Below, piece by piece: positions 33,143-45,400 of a DNA stretch of 64,000 bases. The notes beneath the pieces were generated by a model that was not told the DNA's origin, made no database searches, and worked only from the letters and a program-made list of their open reading frames with translations. Positions within the stretch are counted from its first letter, which is position 1, and each line of letters begins with the position of its first letter. Origin of the DNA: Exophiala sp. HKRS030 (taxonomy: Eukaryota > Ascomycota > Eurotiomycetes > Chaetothyriales > Herpotrichiellaceae); NCBI GenBank assembly GCA_023897205.1, contig JAHWDD010000003.1:3723665-3787664 (forward strand), read 5' to 3'. The position numbers were made by a program, and so were the translations under genes.

Positions 33143-34583
33143 TTTGCATCAAGATATTGGATTCCAGCTGAAGGATTGAACTTTGAGATACGATACTCGA
33201 GATGACTCGTGTCTGTTCTTTGCACCACGAAGACCTGTCGAAGCAATATAAGGAGAAAAGAGCGTGACTGATGAGCTCTTGTTCTTCAGCATTGGAGGCC
33301 TGAATCTGACAACGGCCAGCTCAAGCCCTAGAAGCGGAGTCTTTTCATCTAAGAGGTTTCACCATAGTGCTTGGCGGATTAGAGGATGGTCGCTGTTTTC
33401 ATGCGTCCTCTCCTCAAAAGACCACCTGGCTGTCAACATTAATGATGGAGGGCAAATGCTTTGTCTTCAGAAGCTGATGTATTTTCTGGTATCGCTCGTT
33501 GGACATTGGACGTTGGACGTTGGCATCTGACCAATCTTGTGCAAGTCACGTGAGTTCGCGCGTGCTGGAAGTGGCACCGAGTGGCACCGAGTGGCTGGAG
33601 TCTGAGGCTTGGATTTCTGACCGGGCAGAAAAAGACGTTATTTCGACACGGCGAGAAATGGACGAGGATTGCAATAAACCGCCAGGCAAAGAAGAAATGC
33701 AGGTTCTATAGAGTTGGATATGCAAGTTTAGACTTATCAACTGCGTTAAGGTATAACATTTATAGACTTTCTGTTTGTGCTGAGCAAAAGAAGTAGACCA
33801 TCTCCTAGGGTTGCTGATAGGTATTTCACGTGTCGCCGTCGTGGGGTTGCCCGAATCGCCTAATTGGGAATATTTCCACTCGCGTTGAGATCCAAACCCC
33901 GCGAATATCAGGTACAATTGTTACAAGTGAGGACCGACATACACCGAGATTCTGTGAGAAACTGAACCATGTCTTGAGTCCAACAGTTAGGACTCTGATG
34001 AGACAATCTCTCTCTTATGCACCACAGGCGTAACCCAAGGAAATGACCAATTAACTCGACGTTACACGAATCCGAGATTCAGACAACGACGATGACAAAG
34101 ATTCAAGTCACTTGCGCGACTAATCCCAGGCTGCAGCCTTGCATCAAAGGGCAAATCACATCAGGCATTGAATCTTGGCTTCTTGACACCCATCTACCCA
34201 CTCGGGCCTCATGTGGTGCTCTCAACGACTTGGATATCAGATTTCCAGTGTTTGATTCAATGATACCATCACATGCTTGCCTTGGTTCTCATCTTTCCGG
34301 TCTTGTAGCTGGGACTTTCAACTCCCTCATCCCCAGTGTGTATGAGATTGATTTTTGATGATCAAACCGGCGGTCAAACAGAGCGTCCTCGCCACCACTG
34401 CGTATGACAAGTGCAAATTAAAATAACTCAAATCATCGGAAACGAAGCCATATCTCGGTCTGGGTCTGATTTGGATATCAGGTTGAACCAAAGTTGAGAC
34501 AGAGAAGACAGTTCCTAGCCTTCGAAAACGTCGGCGATTGACTGATCAGTCAAACAATCTTGGTCGTTTTCGTCCTTCTCGTC
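33143..34583. promoter_or_regulatory. Divergent intergenic region, membrane protein / TDP1
   Basis: 1.44 kb between two divergent start codons, expected to hold both promoters. A perfect TCACGTGA palindrome (E-box, Cbf1/USF-type core) is at 33546-33553, followed by tandem GAGTGGCACC words at about 33564-33590. A frame of 88 codons at 34092-34358 has no supporting feature. Confidence 0.5.
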
Positions 34584-37500
34584 ATGGCCCCAACACCACG
34601 GTTGCTAGTCGATCTGACATCAGACAATGAAAGCGATCTTACAGCATCACCTCAATCATCTACACTCCCCTGGTCGCCAGTGGTTGCAAGTCCCAGACAT
34701 TCGAGAATGACGAACTCGCAAGCACGATCGCCAGTTACTCCCCAAGCCGAACACCGACACCGACATCGACATCGACGCGAATTGGGACAAAATGAGAACT
34801 ACAACACATCAAACCCCATCCTTCTCGACGACGAAGACTCATCCCCCTCTCCCCCTCCCCCTCCGTCCCCGTTTCCACGTCGTTATCCTCGCCCGCTGGT
34901 TCCCAGCCCACCACCGTCAATCAGCAGAGCCCCGCGATCCGTACCAGAGCCAGCGTTACACCCAAGACCAAGCACTCACCTCTTGCTTCCACGACCCCAA
35001 ACCATCGCCACAACCACAACCACGAAGACGCCTCGCCACGCGTCCAAGGCACCGGCGAAACCATGTCAACCCGATGCTCGCTAATCGGTGCCGTCAAGGA
35101 TAGTATAGCGCGCAAGGCCAATGCGGTTGACGATATCGAAGTCGCAAAACAAATCTGTTTCGACGAAGTCATGTATCTGCGTGGTGGTCAACCGACTGAG
35201 CTTGGTGCGAAATGGGCAAAAGCCGGTGATCAGCGTAGACAATATGGAGGTAGGAGGAATCGAACACCAGATGAGACAGGCCCAGACGACGGCAATAACG
35301 ATAATGTGGAATTGAGGTTGAGAATCGCTCCCCGGCAGAAAAAGCGGCTTCCAGCTCTTTCTAACGAGCAGGACGAAGATCAAGATGATATACCGACTGC
35401 AGAACCAGCTCAAGCGGCAAGTGTTTCGGCGCACTCACACATCGACCTGACCGAGGACGGCGGCGAATCTGATCTTGATGCCGACGAGGCCGAGGACTTG
35501 CGGCGCGCGATTGCTATGTCACTTGAAGAAGAGCAAGGATCTCTGGATGATGTGGCAGACATTGTTGAAGCGGCGGGGGAAGGTCACCCGGATTCCCTGA
35601 CGGAGGGAGGATCCGCTACGAGACTGAATATCCAGAACTCTCAAGGCGGCACTGTGATGCAGAATTCTAGAAACGCTGCTGGGGATGACACTGGCCATGG
35701 GTCTTCATCAGTCTCTCGGCAAAAAGAAAGAAGTGCATCGTACATAACTCCTGCGCAGTCTGAGTCGGTCGCGGAGGCGGCAACGACTAACGCTGTTAAT
35801 ACATTCAATCTACAGGCGCTCGATCGTGCGCAGATGGAAAAAGAGCGGCAAGCGAGGTTGAAGCGGAAGCGTGAAGAGACGGACAATAAGACCCGGGCAA
35901 CGGTACAGCGGCTGGACAAGTGGAAAAACAGAATGGAAAAGAAAGAGAAAAAGAATTCACCGCCAGAACCCAGCGCGCAAAGTCGAGAACCGTCAGTAAC
36001 GCGAGCATTTCACCACCCCCCGTCAAGCGACGAACTGAAGTACCTCCATCATCTACATCTACATCTACATCTACAACTAGTACGAATCAACAAGTATCCT
36101 CTCTGCCACAGCTGACCCAGAACCAAGAGTCGGCGCAGCAGGCAGTATACTACCCCTCCGGACGAATCCTACAGACCTACATCGCCGGCTATCCAAGCAA
36201 GAACACCATCTCTTTCACCCAACTACTCGGTCCCAAAGAGTCAATCACATCATGTCTGCTATCTAGCTTCATCTGGGACTTCGACTGGCTGTTCCCGCAC
36301 TTCGCAACGAACCGCACCAAGTTCCAACTCGTGATGCATGCGAAGATGGCTGCGCAGCGAGACGCTCTCAGACGCGATTTCCACGGTGTGGGGAATGTCA
36401 GATTGTGTTTTCCGCCGATGGAGGGTCTGGTTCATTGTATGCATAGTAAACTGATGCTGCTCTTTTATGATGACGATGGTGGTGGTGGTGGTGGTGGTGA
36501 TGGGGACAATGCGACGACAGCGACGACTGCGGCGGCGGGGATGGCTTCACCGCCTCCACTTCGCAGCAGCACCACCTGGTCGGGCTCGAGATGTCGCATC
36601 GTCGTACCGACTGCGAACCTCACCGGAAGCGATTGGGGCGTGGGCGGCGTCATGGAGAACACGGTGTTCCTGATCGATCTGCCTGCAAAGCGTGGCGAAG
36701 CTCAATCTGATGGTCACTCAGGGGATACCGTACCTACGACATCATCATCAAGGCATCCAAGCAACAACGACAACAAGAACAACAAGACCAACAAGACCAA
36801 CGACAAAAACAACAACAATAACAAAGGTGATCTACCCTTCCAAGAATCTCTGACCGCATTCCTGCGCGCCCAAACCGTGCCGGAGGATGTCATGACCAAG
36901 CTGCAAGGGTATGATTTCTCGGCGACCAAGAATCTGGGTTTCGTGCATACGATTGGAGGCACGCACGGCGGGCAGAGCTGGCGCGAGACGGGACTCTGTG
37001 GTCTAGGCCGCACGGTGAGGCAGATGGGCCTGGCTGCTACATATGAAGATGAAGAAGGAGAAGAAGAAGGAGAGCAGATACAGGTGGATTTTGTGACCTC
37101 GTCGATGGGTAGTCTGAACGAGTCGTTCGTCACGTCAATATACCTGGCTGCACGAGGCGATGATGGGTTGAAGGAATATACACGGCGCAGCACGACGAGT
37201 GGCAAGGCGCCAAAGTCTACATCGTCGTTGTCGTCGTCGTCGATACAAGCTATGGGAGGATCAATCACGAAAAAGGGCCGAGGTGGCTGGCGTGACAACC
37301 TGCGAATCTACTTCCCCAGCCATGCTACTGTCGAGGCTTCCAGAGGCGGGCCACAATGTGCAGGGACTATATGCACGTCGGAGAAGTGGTACCAGAATCC
37401 GACATTCCCAAGGGATATCATCAAAGACTGTATCTCGGTCCGAAAGGGATTACTGATGCACAACAAGGTAAGGTTTTGGCATGTTTTTCTACGCTCTTGT

Positions 37501-38120
37501 GGGTAAGAAGAAGATTAGAAGATTAATCCTTTCAAACAGTTACTCTTTGTGAGGTTTCCCACGACGGTCAACATTGACGATGAGGTCAGAGTTAGAGGCT
37601 GGACATACGTAGGTTCAGCAAATGCGTCTGAAAGTGCATGGTGAGTGGCCACGTTTCTCCTTGTTCTCCTTGGGTGAAGAATGCTAGGACGATGCGGGAA
37701 AGGTCGGAATATGATCATTTGACCTCTGAAAACGCGAGGGATAGGAAGCAAGAATACGACGATGGGATTTTTCCTTGGTCAAAGATCAACAAAACAAGAG
37801 AAACTTTTTTGGCTGACTCCACTCTTTGGCTGTGTAGGGGCAGACTTGTCCAAGACAGGGCAACTAGAAATCCCAAATTGAATTGCCGCAACTGGGAATG
37901 TGGAGTAGTTGTTCCATCAATAGTCGCAGCAGTCGATGAACTGAGGGAGACGGCCAGGCACAAAGACGACAACGACGACAACGACAACGAAGCTGTCACC
38001 GCCGCGGCGGTAGCATTACCGTTTGACCCAAACGTGCCAATTCCAATGCTATATCCTGCGCCAGGACTCGAAGAGCAACAGCAGAGACCATGGTTCTTTT
38101 CGAATCTGGACCGTCATTGA
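34584..38120 (+). CDS. TDP1: Tyrosyl-DNA phosphodiesterase (TDP1) with N-terminal ubiquitin-interacting motif; two apparent -1 frameshifts
   Basis: Exons 34584-37467, 37540-37640 and 37838-38120. Introns are GTAAGG...CAG (72 nt) and GTGAGT...TAG (197 nt). With two missing bases restored the protein is about 1089 aa. TDP1 removes topoisomerase I peptides and other 3' adducts from DNA. The two HxK catalytic motifs are clear: HSK at about residue 621 (VHCMHSKLMLLF) and HNK at about 960 (LLMHNK/LLFVRFP). Flanking family sequence includes VPTANLTGSDWG, MENTVFLIDLP, GWTYVGSANASESAWG and RNWECGVVVP. Near residue 300, EDLRRAIAMSLEEE is a good ubiquitin-interacting motif. Poly-Gly and Asn/Lys-rich inserts lengthen the catalytic domain. 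The frame breaks lie in the C-rich stretch around 34843-34870 and at the C6 run 36016-36021. Confidence 0.92.
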
Positions 38121-40075
38121 AACAATGAAACATCCTAGCTCGATGATGGCGGAAGGAGCTGTTAGCTGCAAGCTGCAAGCTGCAAGGTGCAAGTCGGAAG
38201 CTACAAGCTGGAACGCTACCAGCTGGAAAGCTGCAAGGTGGCGTTGTGTTGCGTCTGGACAGAGTTTCGAGAAATCTATCTGGACGGGGATGATTAATTA
38301 CCTTTGGACGAGCACCAGCAGTCTAACGAAATGAGTGTCGATTGTCGTGATCGAAGGGCGAAAAGTCAATCGTGGACCTAGCATGTCAGAGACACAACAT
38401 GTCGTTCGTACTCGGACAGGGTGAACCGAGGGACAATTCAACGGGCTTGCCTTTCTACGCTATAGCATGAGGGCCACAGACATGTGTGGAGGGCGCTTCG
38501 CAAAGAAGCATGTGCGAGTACCGAGTGTCTGTGTCTGTGCATGTGATCAACAACAATAGTCAGACAGGTCTTGGATCACTCAACAAAAAAAAACAATAGT
38601 TGCAGAAGGCGCACATGGCCAGAACGTAGATATGGTCCCGAGTCCAGGAGGAGTAGTAATTAGCAGAGCAGCAGTGGTTGGAAGTCTGTAAGGAGCAGTT
38701 GAAAGGAGAACTCTCGTTCGGGCCTCAAAGCATACTCCGGTACGGTGTAGTTTTTTTTCACTTTTGACTGGAACATGGACCAGGTGGATATCGAATTATT
38801 GTTGCAACCAAGAAAGATCAAAAAAGAAAAAACCAGAAGACGACCTGCACGATGGGACGTGTGAGAGTTAGTGAGAGTTTGGTTCGAAAGAGTGATCCGA
38901 GGATGGCAGACAGACAAGCCAGACAAGCCAGCCAGACAGATAGACAGACAGCTCAGGGTCAAATCGGTTGTACTTGCACGCTTTGTCTGTCATGGAAGAG
39001 GCGCACGAGGCACGAGGCACGAGGCATGAAGCACGAGGAAGGGAAGGGAGGAGGCACTGAGGGAGGGGCTTTTGGTCAAGAGTTCAAGAGTCGAGAGTTT
39101 AGTGGAGAAAAAGTGGGAAAATGCAATGGAAGTGATTTCCTCTCAATGATGATGGGCCTCTAGCGTCGTGACCAAGTGCTCCGTAGAGTAAGTACTGTAT
39201 GTGTGATGTGTGAGGATGGGAGAGTGGAGGGGGGAGGGGAGGGGACTGGTTGATATCCTCCGATCGCCCCGCCGCCGTGCCAAAAAACATACAATCGTAA
39301 ATAATACATTGAGCACAATGAGTTATTAGTTGGGATGTGATGTGCTAATGGATACCGGACGGAGTGTGATAGAAGGATAGATACGGAGTAACTAACTACT
39401 AACTAGTTCACAGGGCCCGTACAGTGAGTTAACTACTGTAGTAAGACAGGCTGAAGGCGCGCGCAGAGGGGCAATTAAGAGGCCGAAAGGCCGAGGGGCT
39501 TGCTTTTGTCTTGGGGCGTCCCCCGGGCAGCGCCCGCCCTAACCGTCTTCCCTAAGGCATGAGTGACCAACAGGTGACGCCTAACAGGCTGGCGTGCACA
39601 TGGAGGCTTTCTGTCATGGTTGCAATGGGTATAGCCTAGAGAGCGAGGGTGGCAGTGGCACGCAGTGGCACGCAGTGGCTAGTTAAGTTAGTAGTAGCCA
39701 CGGGTGGATTGCGAGATTTACAGTTACTGTAACTACGGAGCAGTTAGTTAAGTAACCTGAGTAAGGAGGAAGGGACTTAGGGAAGGGGTTGTTTAGGCTA
39801 CTAAGTATGTATGTATCCATACCAGACTAACTAGTCAGTTACCAAGTACGGAATAGTTGTTGTCAACAGGTTGCTGGATGGCTGGCTGGATCAATCGTCT
39901 GTCTGGTTGGGTGTGAAAATAATTGTTGTCAGCATTACAAGTTTGGTACGGACATACGAAAGTACACTCGTATTTTCAGGACATTTACCTGGGTGGGATG
40001 TACTGTACGGAGTAGGTGTCAGGTGGTATGCAGTAGGTACCTAGTAGTTAGTAGCCTGGGGGCCTGGGTATGCGC

Positions 40076-40175
40076 AGTAGGTGCCCAGTAGGTGCCCAGT
40101 AGGTGCCCAGTAGGTGCCCAGTAGGTGCCCAGTAGGTGCCCAGTAGGTGCCCAGTAGGTGCCCAGTAGGTGCCCA
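40076..40175. repeat. Minisatellite, unit AGTAGGTGCCC (11 bp), about 9 copies
   Basis: Nine essentially identical head-to-tail 11-bp units. Related words (AGTAGGTACCT) occur just upstream at 40032-40045. The unit is not a multiple of three, and no long frame crosses it. Such homogeneity suggests recent expansion or ongoing slippage. Confidence 0.95.
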
Positions 40176-43100
40176 GTTATCGATGGGTGGTTGGTTGGTT
40201 ACCTTAGTTACTGGGCAGCCAATTGACTATTAATTATTAGCTACGCAGTGTCGGACCCCTGGCACCGACCTGGCACCTAGGCTTGAGTGTCTGTGTCAGT
40301 GCCAGAATACACGAGGCGCTAGGGAGGCGCTTGTCAACTTCTTCAAATGTGCATAATGCCCTAAGTGCCTAAGTACTTACTACGGTAGGTGCCTCGCTTT
40401 CTCCATATCTCTTTCCAACTACGGTTGCATATAGCATCATCATCATCGTCATCGTCACCGTCACCATCATCGTAAACCATGCACGGATAGTGACAAAGAG
40501 TGTGTGAGTGTCCAACTCAGGTTATTCATGCTCATCCCTAGCCCACGCATGCTTTTGTCCAAGCTGCGGCAGGCACCTGGCAGGCAACGGCTGTCTTTCG
40601 AGTTTCAATGATTCCTAAAAGATCATCCCTTGCTGATCATGTGTGTCGATCACGTTCTAGGTCACCTTCCAAATCGCCAACCATTGCCAACTCGGAATTA
40701 CGGTTGCATCGACTTCCACGCCCACTCACCCACTCGTGCCACTATACCGCACTATGCCAGTATCCATGTAAATCACCAAAAAAGTTGTCGATCATCTTAC
40801 TAGCCTCCCCGTGCCCGCCCCTAATCCCCGTCCCTTTTCCTTGTCCCTGTCCCTTGCCAACCGTGTCGTACGCATCCGAAACCACGTCGGTTCGTTATTC
40901 TTTGTCCCTCTCAACAGTAAAACAACCGTGACTCATCGCAATACTTGTCGGTACCCAGTAGACTGCAGTACTCTAGTACCTATGCATCAACCAGCATCAG
41001 AGTCTCCCCATCGTTCCGTTGTCGAAGCTTTGTGCTTGCTGAAGGAGGCACTTACTGTTCTTACCTAGCACGTACGGTGCCGATCGATCGGCAGCCGAGC
41101 ATTTGTGCATTGCACCACGTTGTCTACCGGTAAAGACTCGGGTCCAATTCTGCGAATTACAGAGTACAGCTCATGGACATGTTTACCTTGTTGGTCTCGT
41201 GAAAATCATTTGTACCTCGTCCCACTTGGTAGAATGCGTGAGGTACATCTCCGTTTGGCCTCAATTCAGACCTGGTGTTGGTGGAGAACGCTGTTTGTCC
41301 AGCTCTTGCACCAGTGTCCGAGAACAAATTCGAACAAAATCCCCGTCTAAATCGTTTGTCTGATCAAGCGCTAACATGGGATATCGAGAAGCTCCAAGAT
41401 CATGGCCAGCGAGGCCGGCCGCGCTGCCGCTCACACCCTGCTGTGGGGAACCCTGCAAGCAGAAACGTTGTTTCGGACTTGTGGGAATATTCTCCTGGAA
41501 TTCTGACCACTTAAGCTGAAGTCGTAAGTGTAAGGAATCTGTTGCAAACATTATGATGCCATCCTGCACTACTGGCCCCAATTATCTTCCATAGCCATGG
41601 TACGTTGTTGCTGTCTGGACAAAAAATCATTCACGGTAATTGGGACGGTCGAGTGCTCTATGTCATCAGAGGGGCATGAGGACTCCGAGAAGATCGGGTC
41701 GGCTTTTGACCAGAGTCAGAGATTTTTCATTCGTATTCGTGCAAACTTCTCCCAGAATCCATCTGTCGTCACAGCCTGTAGTGACTGGCATAGTGGCGAA
41801 TGCTACATACATGGTCGTCATGATCGAGTACGACTAGAGCCACACCTGATAACACGTTGCGTCGCCTAGGATCCACGAGAACGAGTAACTCTGCTCACAT
41901 GGTTCAAGAAGGAAAGGCGAGATGTTCGCAAGAGAAATTGTCCTGCTGTACGATGATGTAATTTGTGCATGTTGCATATTGGCGCAAGCGACTGGACCAC
42001 GAGAGTGGGCCGTGTCTGATGGGAACTGGGCGATGGGGAAGTATCTCAACCGTCATATCCATCTCGAAACGTTGGAAAAGATTCTTGTTTGGCTCTTCGT
42101 AGCCAGATAAATGATGAATCATGCCTTAAAAGGTCAGTCTCAAGGTCAATTCGGGGGACAGTTATGGTAGCAGAGCTCCTCCTTGACCAATTGTGCTCAC
42201 AAGTTTTGTTCAAGACTCCAGGGTTCACTCTTGATCAAGCTGAGACTCTGTGATGGTTGGGAAGCAGCTATTTTGCCGATGCTAGCTGAGCGGTCAGCTA
42301 CGTGGGCTTGACCTTGCCCGGTGAAAAGCATTAGTATTACCAGGGTCTTCCGGCCCTGTGAGCCCCGAAGAAATCGCCCCTCTTTTCAAATCTCCAGCTG
42401 CAGCCAGCGCCAGTGGCACTCAATTAGTTAGAGTAGTCTCATCAGTAAGACTTGTATAGACCGCAGTAAGTCAAGGATCAGGACTCCGGATGCAGACCAG
42501 TCCCTCACGTAGACCCGAGGCCTCTCACTGTGTATTGCTCAGTGAGTGATCTCGGACCCGCCTCTCTGGGTCGATTGCCCAAGGGACAAATGTCGATGCT
42601 CCAATGCGCAGGCCCAGACCATTCTCTACCCGATCAGACATTGTCAGGGGATACTAAATAGCTGCTTGGGCCTACAATAGCACTAGCAGCACCGTGAACT
42701 ATGCTCGGTAAGTAATCCGTGGCAGGGGCCAAACATTGGATTCTTCAAGTAGAATCAATCACCACAGACGTCAGTGCAGGCGTTGCAAAACTTTGTATTG
42801 CTAGGATACAATGCTTCGTGCCTCTGTAAATTGGTAGTGGGCCAATCGGGCGATCATCCGGATACAGGCATCAGAACCAGACTCCTGGGTCTCGCAATGA
42901 GTTATCCCACTTATTCATGTGTGATTGATGAACTGGAGACTTGGTGAAGTCAGGATCGATACACATACCCTGGCCACAAAGAAGGAGGGTCTCGGGCGGC
43001 TTGCCACGCTGCTCTGGTTAGTGCGTCGGCTCAGACACGACTCGACCTAGTCGTGACAGCGACCAGATTAGAAGAAGACGCGCGAGAATGCCTACGACTG

Positions 43101-44095
43101 CAGATGTACACTCAGGACCTAGAATTTAGCACAAAGCCAAGTTGAGCGTGCAAACCAAGTCACGTCAGCAGCTTGAAAGGAGTCGTTACTCGGGTCGGTC
43201 TTGGGTCATAATTGCCAATTCGTATAGAGGACAGCATTTGACTCAAGGTTTAGATGGATACAGGGCAAAAATTGTGCACGATCGAAGAAACATCACAATT
43301 TTGACAATTGGATCGGGACAAATCCATGGAAATTGAGAACCAGTCCTGATCTGGGTTGTTTGGCCGTGCAAGGTGAAATTTGCAATTGTTTGTGTGTGTC
43401 TGTGTGCGGCGGTTTGTGCGAATCCCGACGAGGCAAAAAATGTTCGGGATGAGTTTCGCTGGTGGAATGTGGGATGGAGCGTCCCTGGGACTTTCCAGAT
43501 GTTTGTACCTCGCACTCGAAACTGGCAAGAGCCACACACGTACACATACACGCACACGCACTCCGTACTCTCTACAAGCACACGTACCGAGACGTACCTA
43601 CCACGCAGGCGAGTGAGAAGGGTTCAGCAACAGACTTGGTAGCAGTCGAAGTTTGGAGGGTTCGTGCGCAGACCTCAAATCAAGTAATGATCGATCGTCC
43701 TTACTAGTTGGTCTTGCCTTGAGATCATTGCCTATCCAGGTGAGGGCTAGACTCTTCGAGATTGGAATGGCTCACTTTCTGCTCCGTGGCTGAAGCGAGC
43801 TTCTGCACGTCCCACATGCCTCAAGGAAAAGGGTTCCAGTCAATTAAATGTTGGTCAATGTCAGGAGCTTGAAAGGTGAAAAGTGATAGGAAGCAGGCAG
43901 ATTGTGATTTGGCATCTTATTGTATAATACATACACGTCAATATGGATTGGCAATACATAAATTGGTAATCCCCTCCGCATGCACGATTTGAATGTTAGC
44001 GCGCCCCACCTGTCACATCCTGCAATTTCGTTTCTCACCCATTTTTGTATGGAAACAAGAGTTGAGACGATGTAATTGATGTCATTCGATAGCGC

Positions 44096-44195
44096 NNNNN
44101 NNNNNNNNNNNNNNNNNNNNNNNNNNNNNNNNNNNNNNNNNNNNNNNNNNNNNNNNNNNNNNNNNNNNNNNNNNNNNNNNNNNNNNNNNNNNNNN
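44096..44195. other. Assembly gap (100 N)
   Basis: Exactly 100 N, the conventional placeholder for a scaffold gap of unknown length. Frames that appear to cross it are meaningless. Confidence 0.99.
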
Positions 44196-44767
44196 TTTTC
44201 TCTTGTTCACACTCATTTATATAGAGAAGAGGAATCCTCATCATTCTATAGACCAGACAGACATCAATTCAATCCATTTGTGCGTGTTGACAGTCATTTC
44301 GTCGACGCTCACAAAGCTGACATACATTGAGGCTGAAACTTTGGGCTCTGGGTCGCAGATGCCATACCAGGTTAGAACCTACCTTCCAGCCTTGATGGCA
44401 GGTCTTGATTGGTCGTGTTAACTGAGCAACACATGAAGAGTTGCTACCCAAATCTCGTGAAGGTTGCGATCAAGGTGCGAAAGAAAACGTCTTTGGAACG
44501 TTCATACGGCACATAAATCAAATACTGGAAACTGGGGCGCTCTGATACAAAACAAATGACCCACTGACACCCTCGAATAGCCTCCTTAATTCACTCTAAC
44601 TTCGCCTCGACTACCCCACCTCTGTGGCCCACTTATATGGACCGATCGGCTACCTGATTGGCGACTGTGATACCCAAAAACATCTGAAGCGATAGATGAT
44701 AATGCTTGAAAAAAAAAATCGCAAAAACATCGATGACCATCACTTCTGATGCTCATTGTCGTCAGTC

Positions 44768-44861
44768 TGGACCAGCGGGGATTTGAACCCCGGACCTTTC
44801 ACAGTCGAAATCGACGGTGCGATTATGCGAAGCGAACGCCATACCCCTAGACCACAGGCCC
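44768..44861 (-). tRNA. tRNA-Ala (anticodon CGC) with a 22-nt intron
   Basis: The cloverleaf folds on the minus strand. The acceptor stem GGGCCTG pairs with CTGGTCC with one T6-T67 mismatch, and includes the G3-T70 wobble that identifies alanine tRNAs. The D-stem is GTC/GGC. The anticodon stem TTCGC/GTGAA encloses loop TTCGCA-T with anticodon CGC. The T arm is CGGGG TTCAAAT CCCCG, and the discriminator is A. The anticodon 3' half is interrupted at the canonical position after base 37 by an intron at 44804-44825. The 3' CCA is not encoded, as in eukaryotes. Confidence 0.9.
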
Positions 44862-45400
44862 GAGTGCAATCTGTGTTGCAGATTGACAAAGATTTTAAGC
44901 CTAAATGGGGCTAAGAGCTTTATATGCAACATGTTTTCATCACGTGGGGCTCGCCGGATATCGGCATCGCTTGCCCTCTACGTCATACTTAGCCTTGGCG
45001 TAAGATTGCCGTAAGCTCCCCACACCATGGCCAATTGAATAGCCAAAGAGACAAGCAAGATACTATAAATCGATTTGCCCAGACTTGAATGAAAGTTTCA
45101 TTCTACTTAACGATGAGCCGACATACCTGCCGCGCGTTGGAGTGGAGCTGGAATAACGCTGCGACTTTCACAACCGGCGTTTGAGTACATCTGCAAAAGA
45201 AGAGATTCGTCCAAGAGAATGGGCGACCTCCTGAATCATCCCTTTGTTGTGAATCTTACCTCGGAGTTCGACTCGGAGACTATCCTTCCACATTAGTAGT
45301 CGGACGATTTTTGATTAGTAACATAGGGAGGGCTGAATCAGGAATTGTTACGGGCCTACTTGTATTGCCAACACGCCCTCGACCCTACGACAACCGGTCA
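44862..45400. promoter_or_regulatory. Intergenic region tRNA-Ala / TDT transporter
   Basis: 539 bp forming the upstream flank of both the tRNA (minus) and the transporter (plus). The transporter frame is open upstream of its ATG from about 45311 but without another ATG. No specific element was recognised. Confidence 0.45.

Larger units (their letters stand above)
38121..44767. other. Gene desert with tandem arrays and an assembly gap
   Basis: About 6.6 kb without a supportable gene. An AGCTGCA-type repeat follows TDP1 at about 38160-38240. It also holds GTGGCACGCA repeats near 39652-39680, TACGGAGTA at 39381 and 40006, the 11-bp array at 40076-40175, and CAT/CGT trinucleotide runs at 40437-40475. 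The 100-N gap is at 44096-44195. Frames of 80-110 codons near 41100-42230 and 43240-43700 overlap in several phases and look random. Confidence 0.6.

Noticed and set aside
44035..44330. Frames crossing the N run
   Set aside because: The sequence is unknown within 44096-44195, so any translation across it is meaningless.
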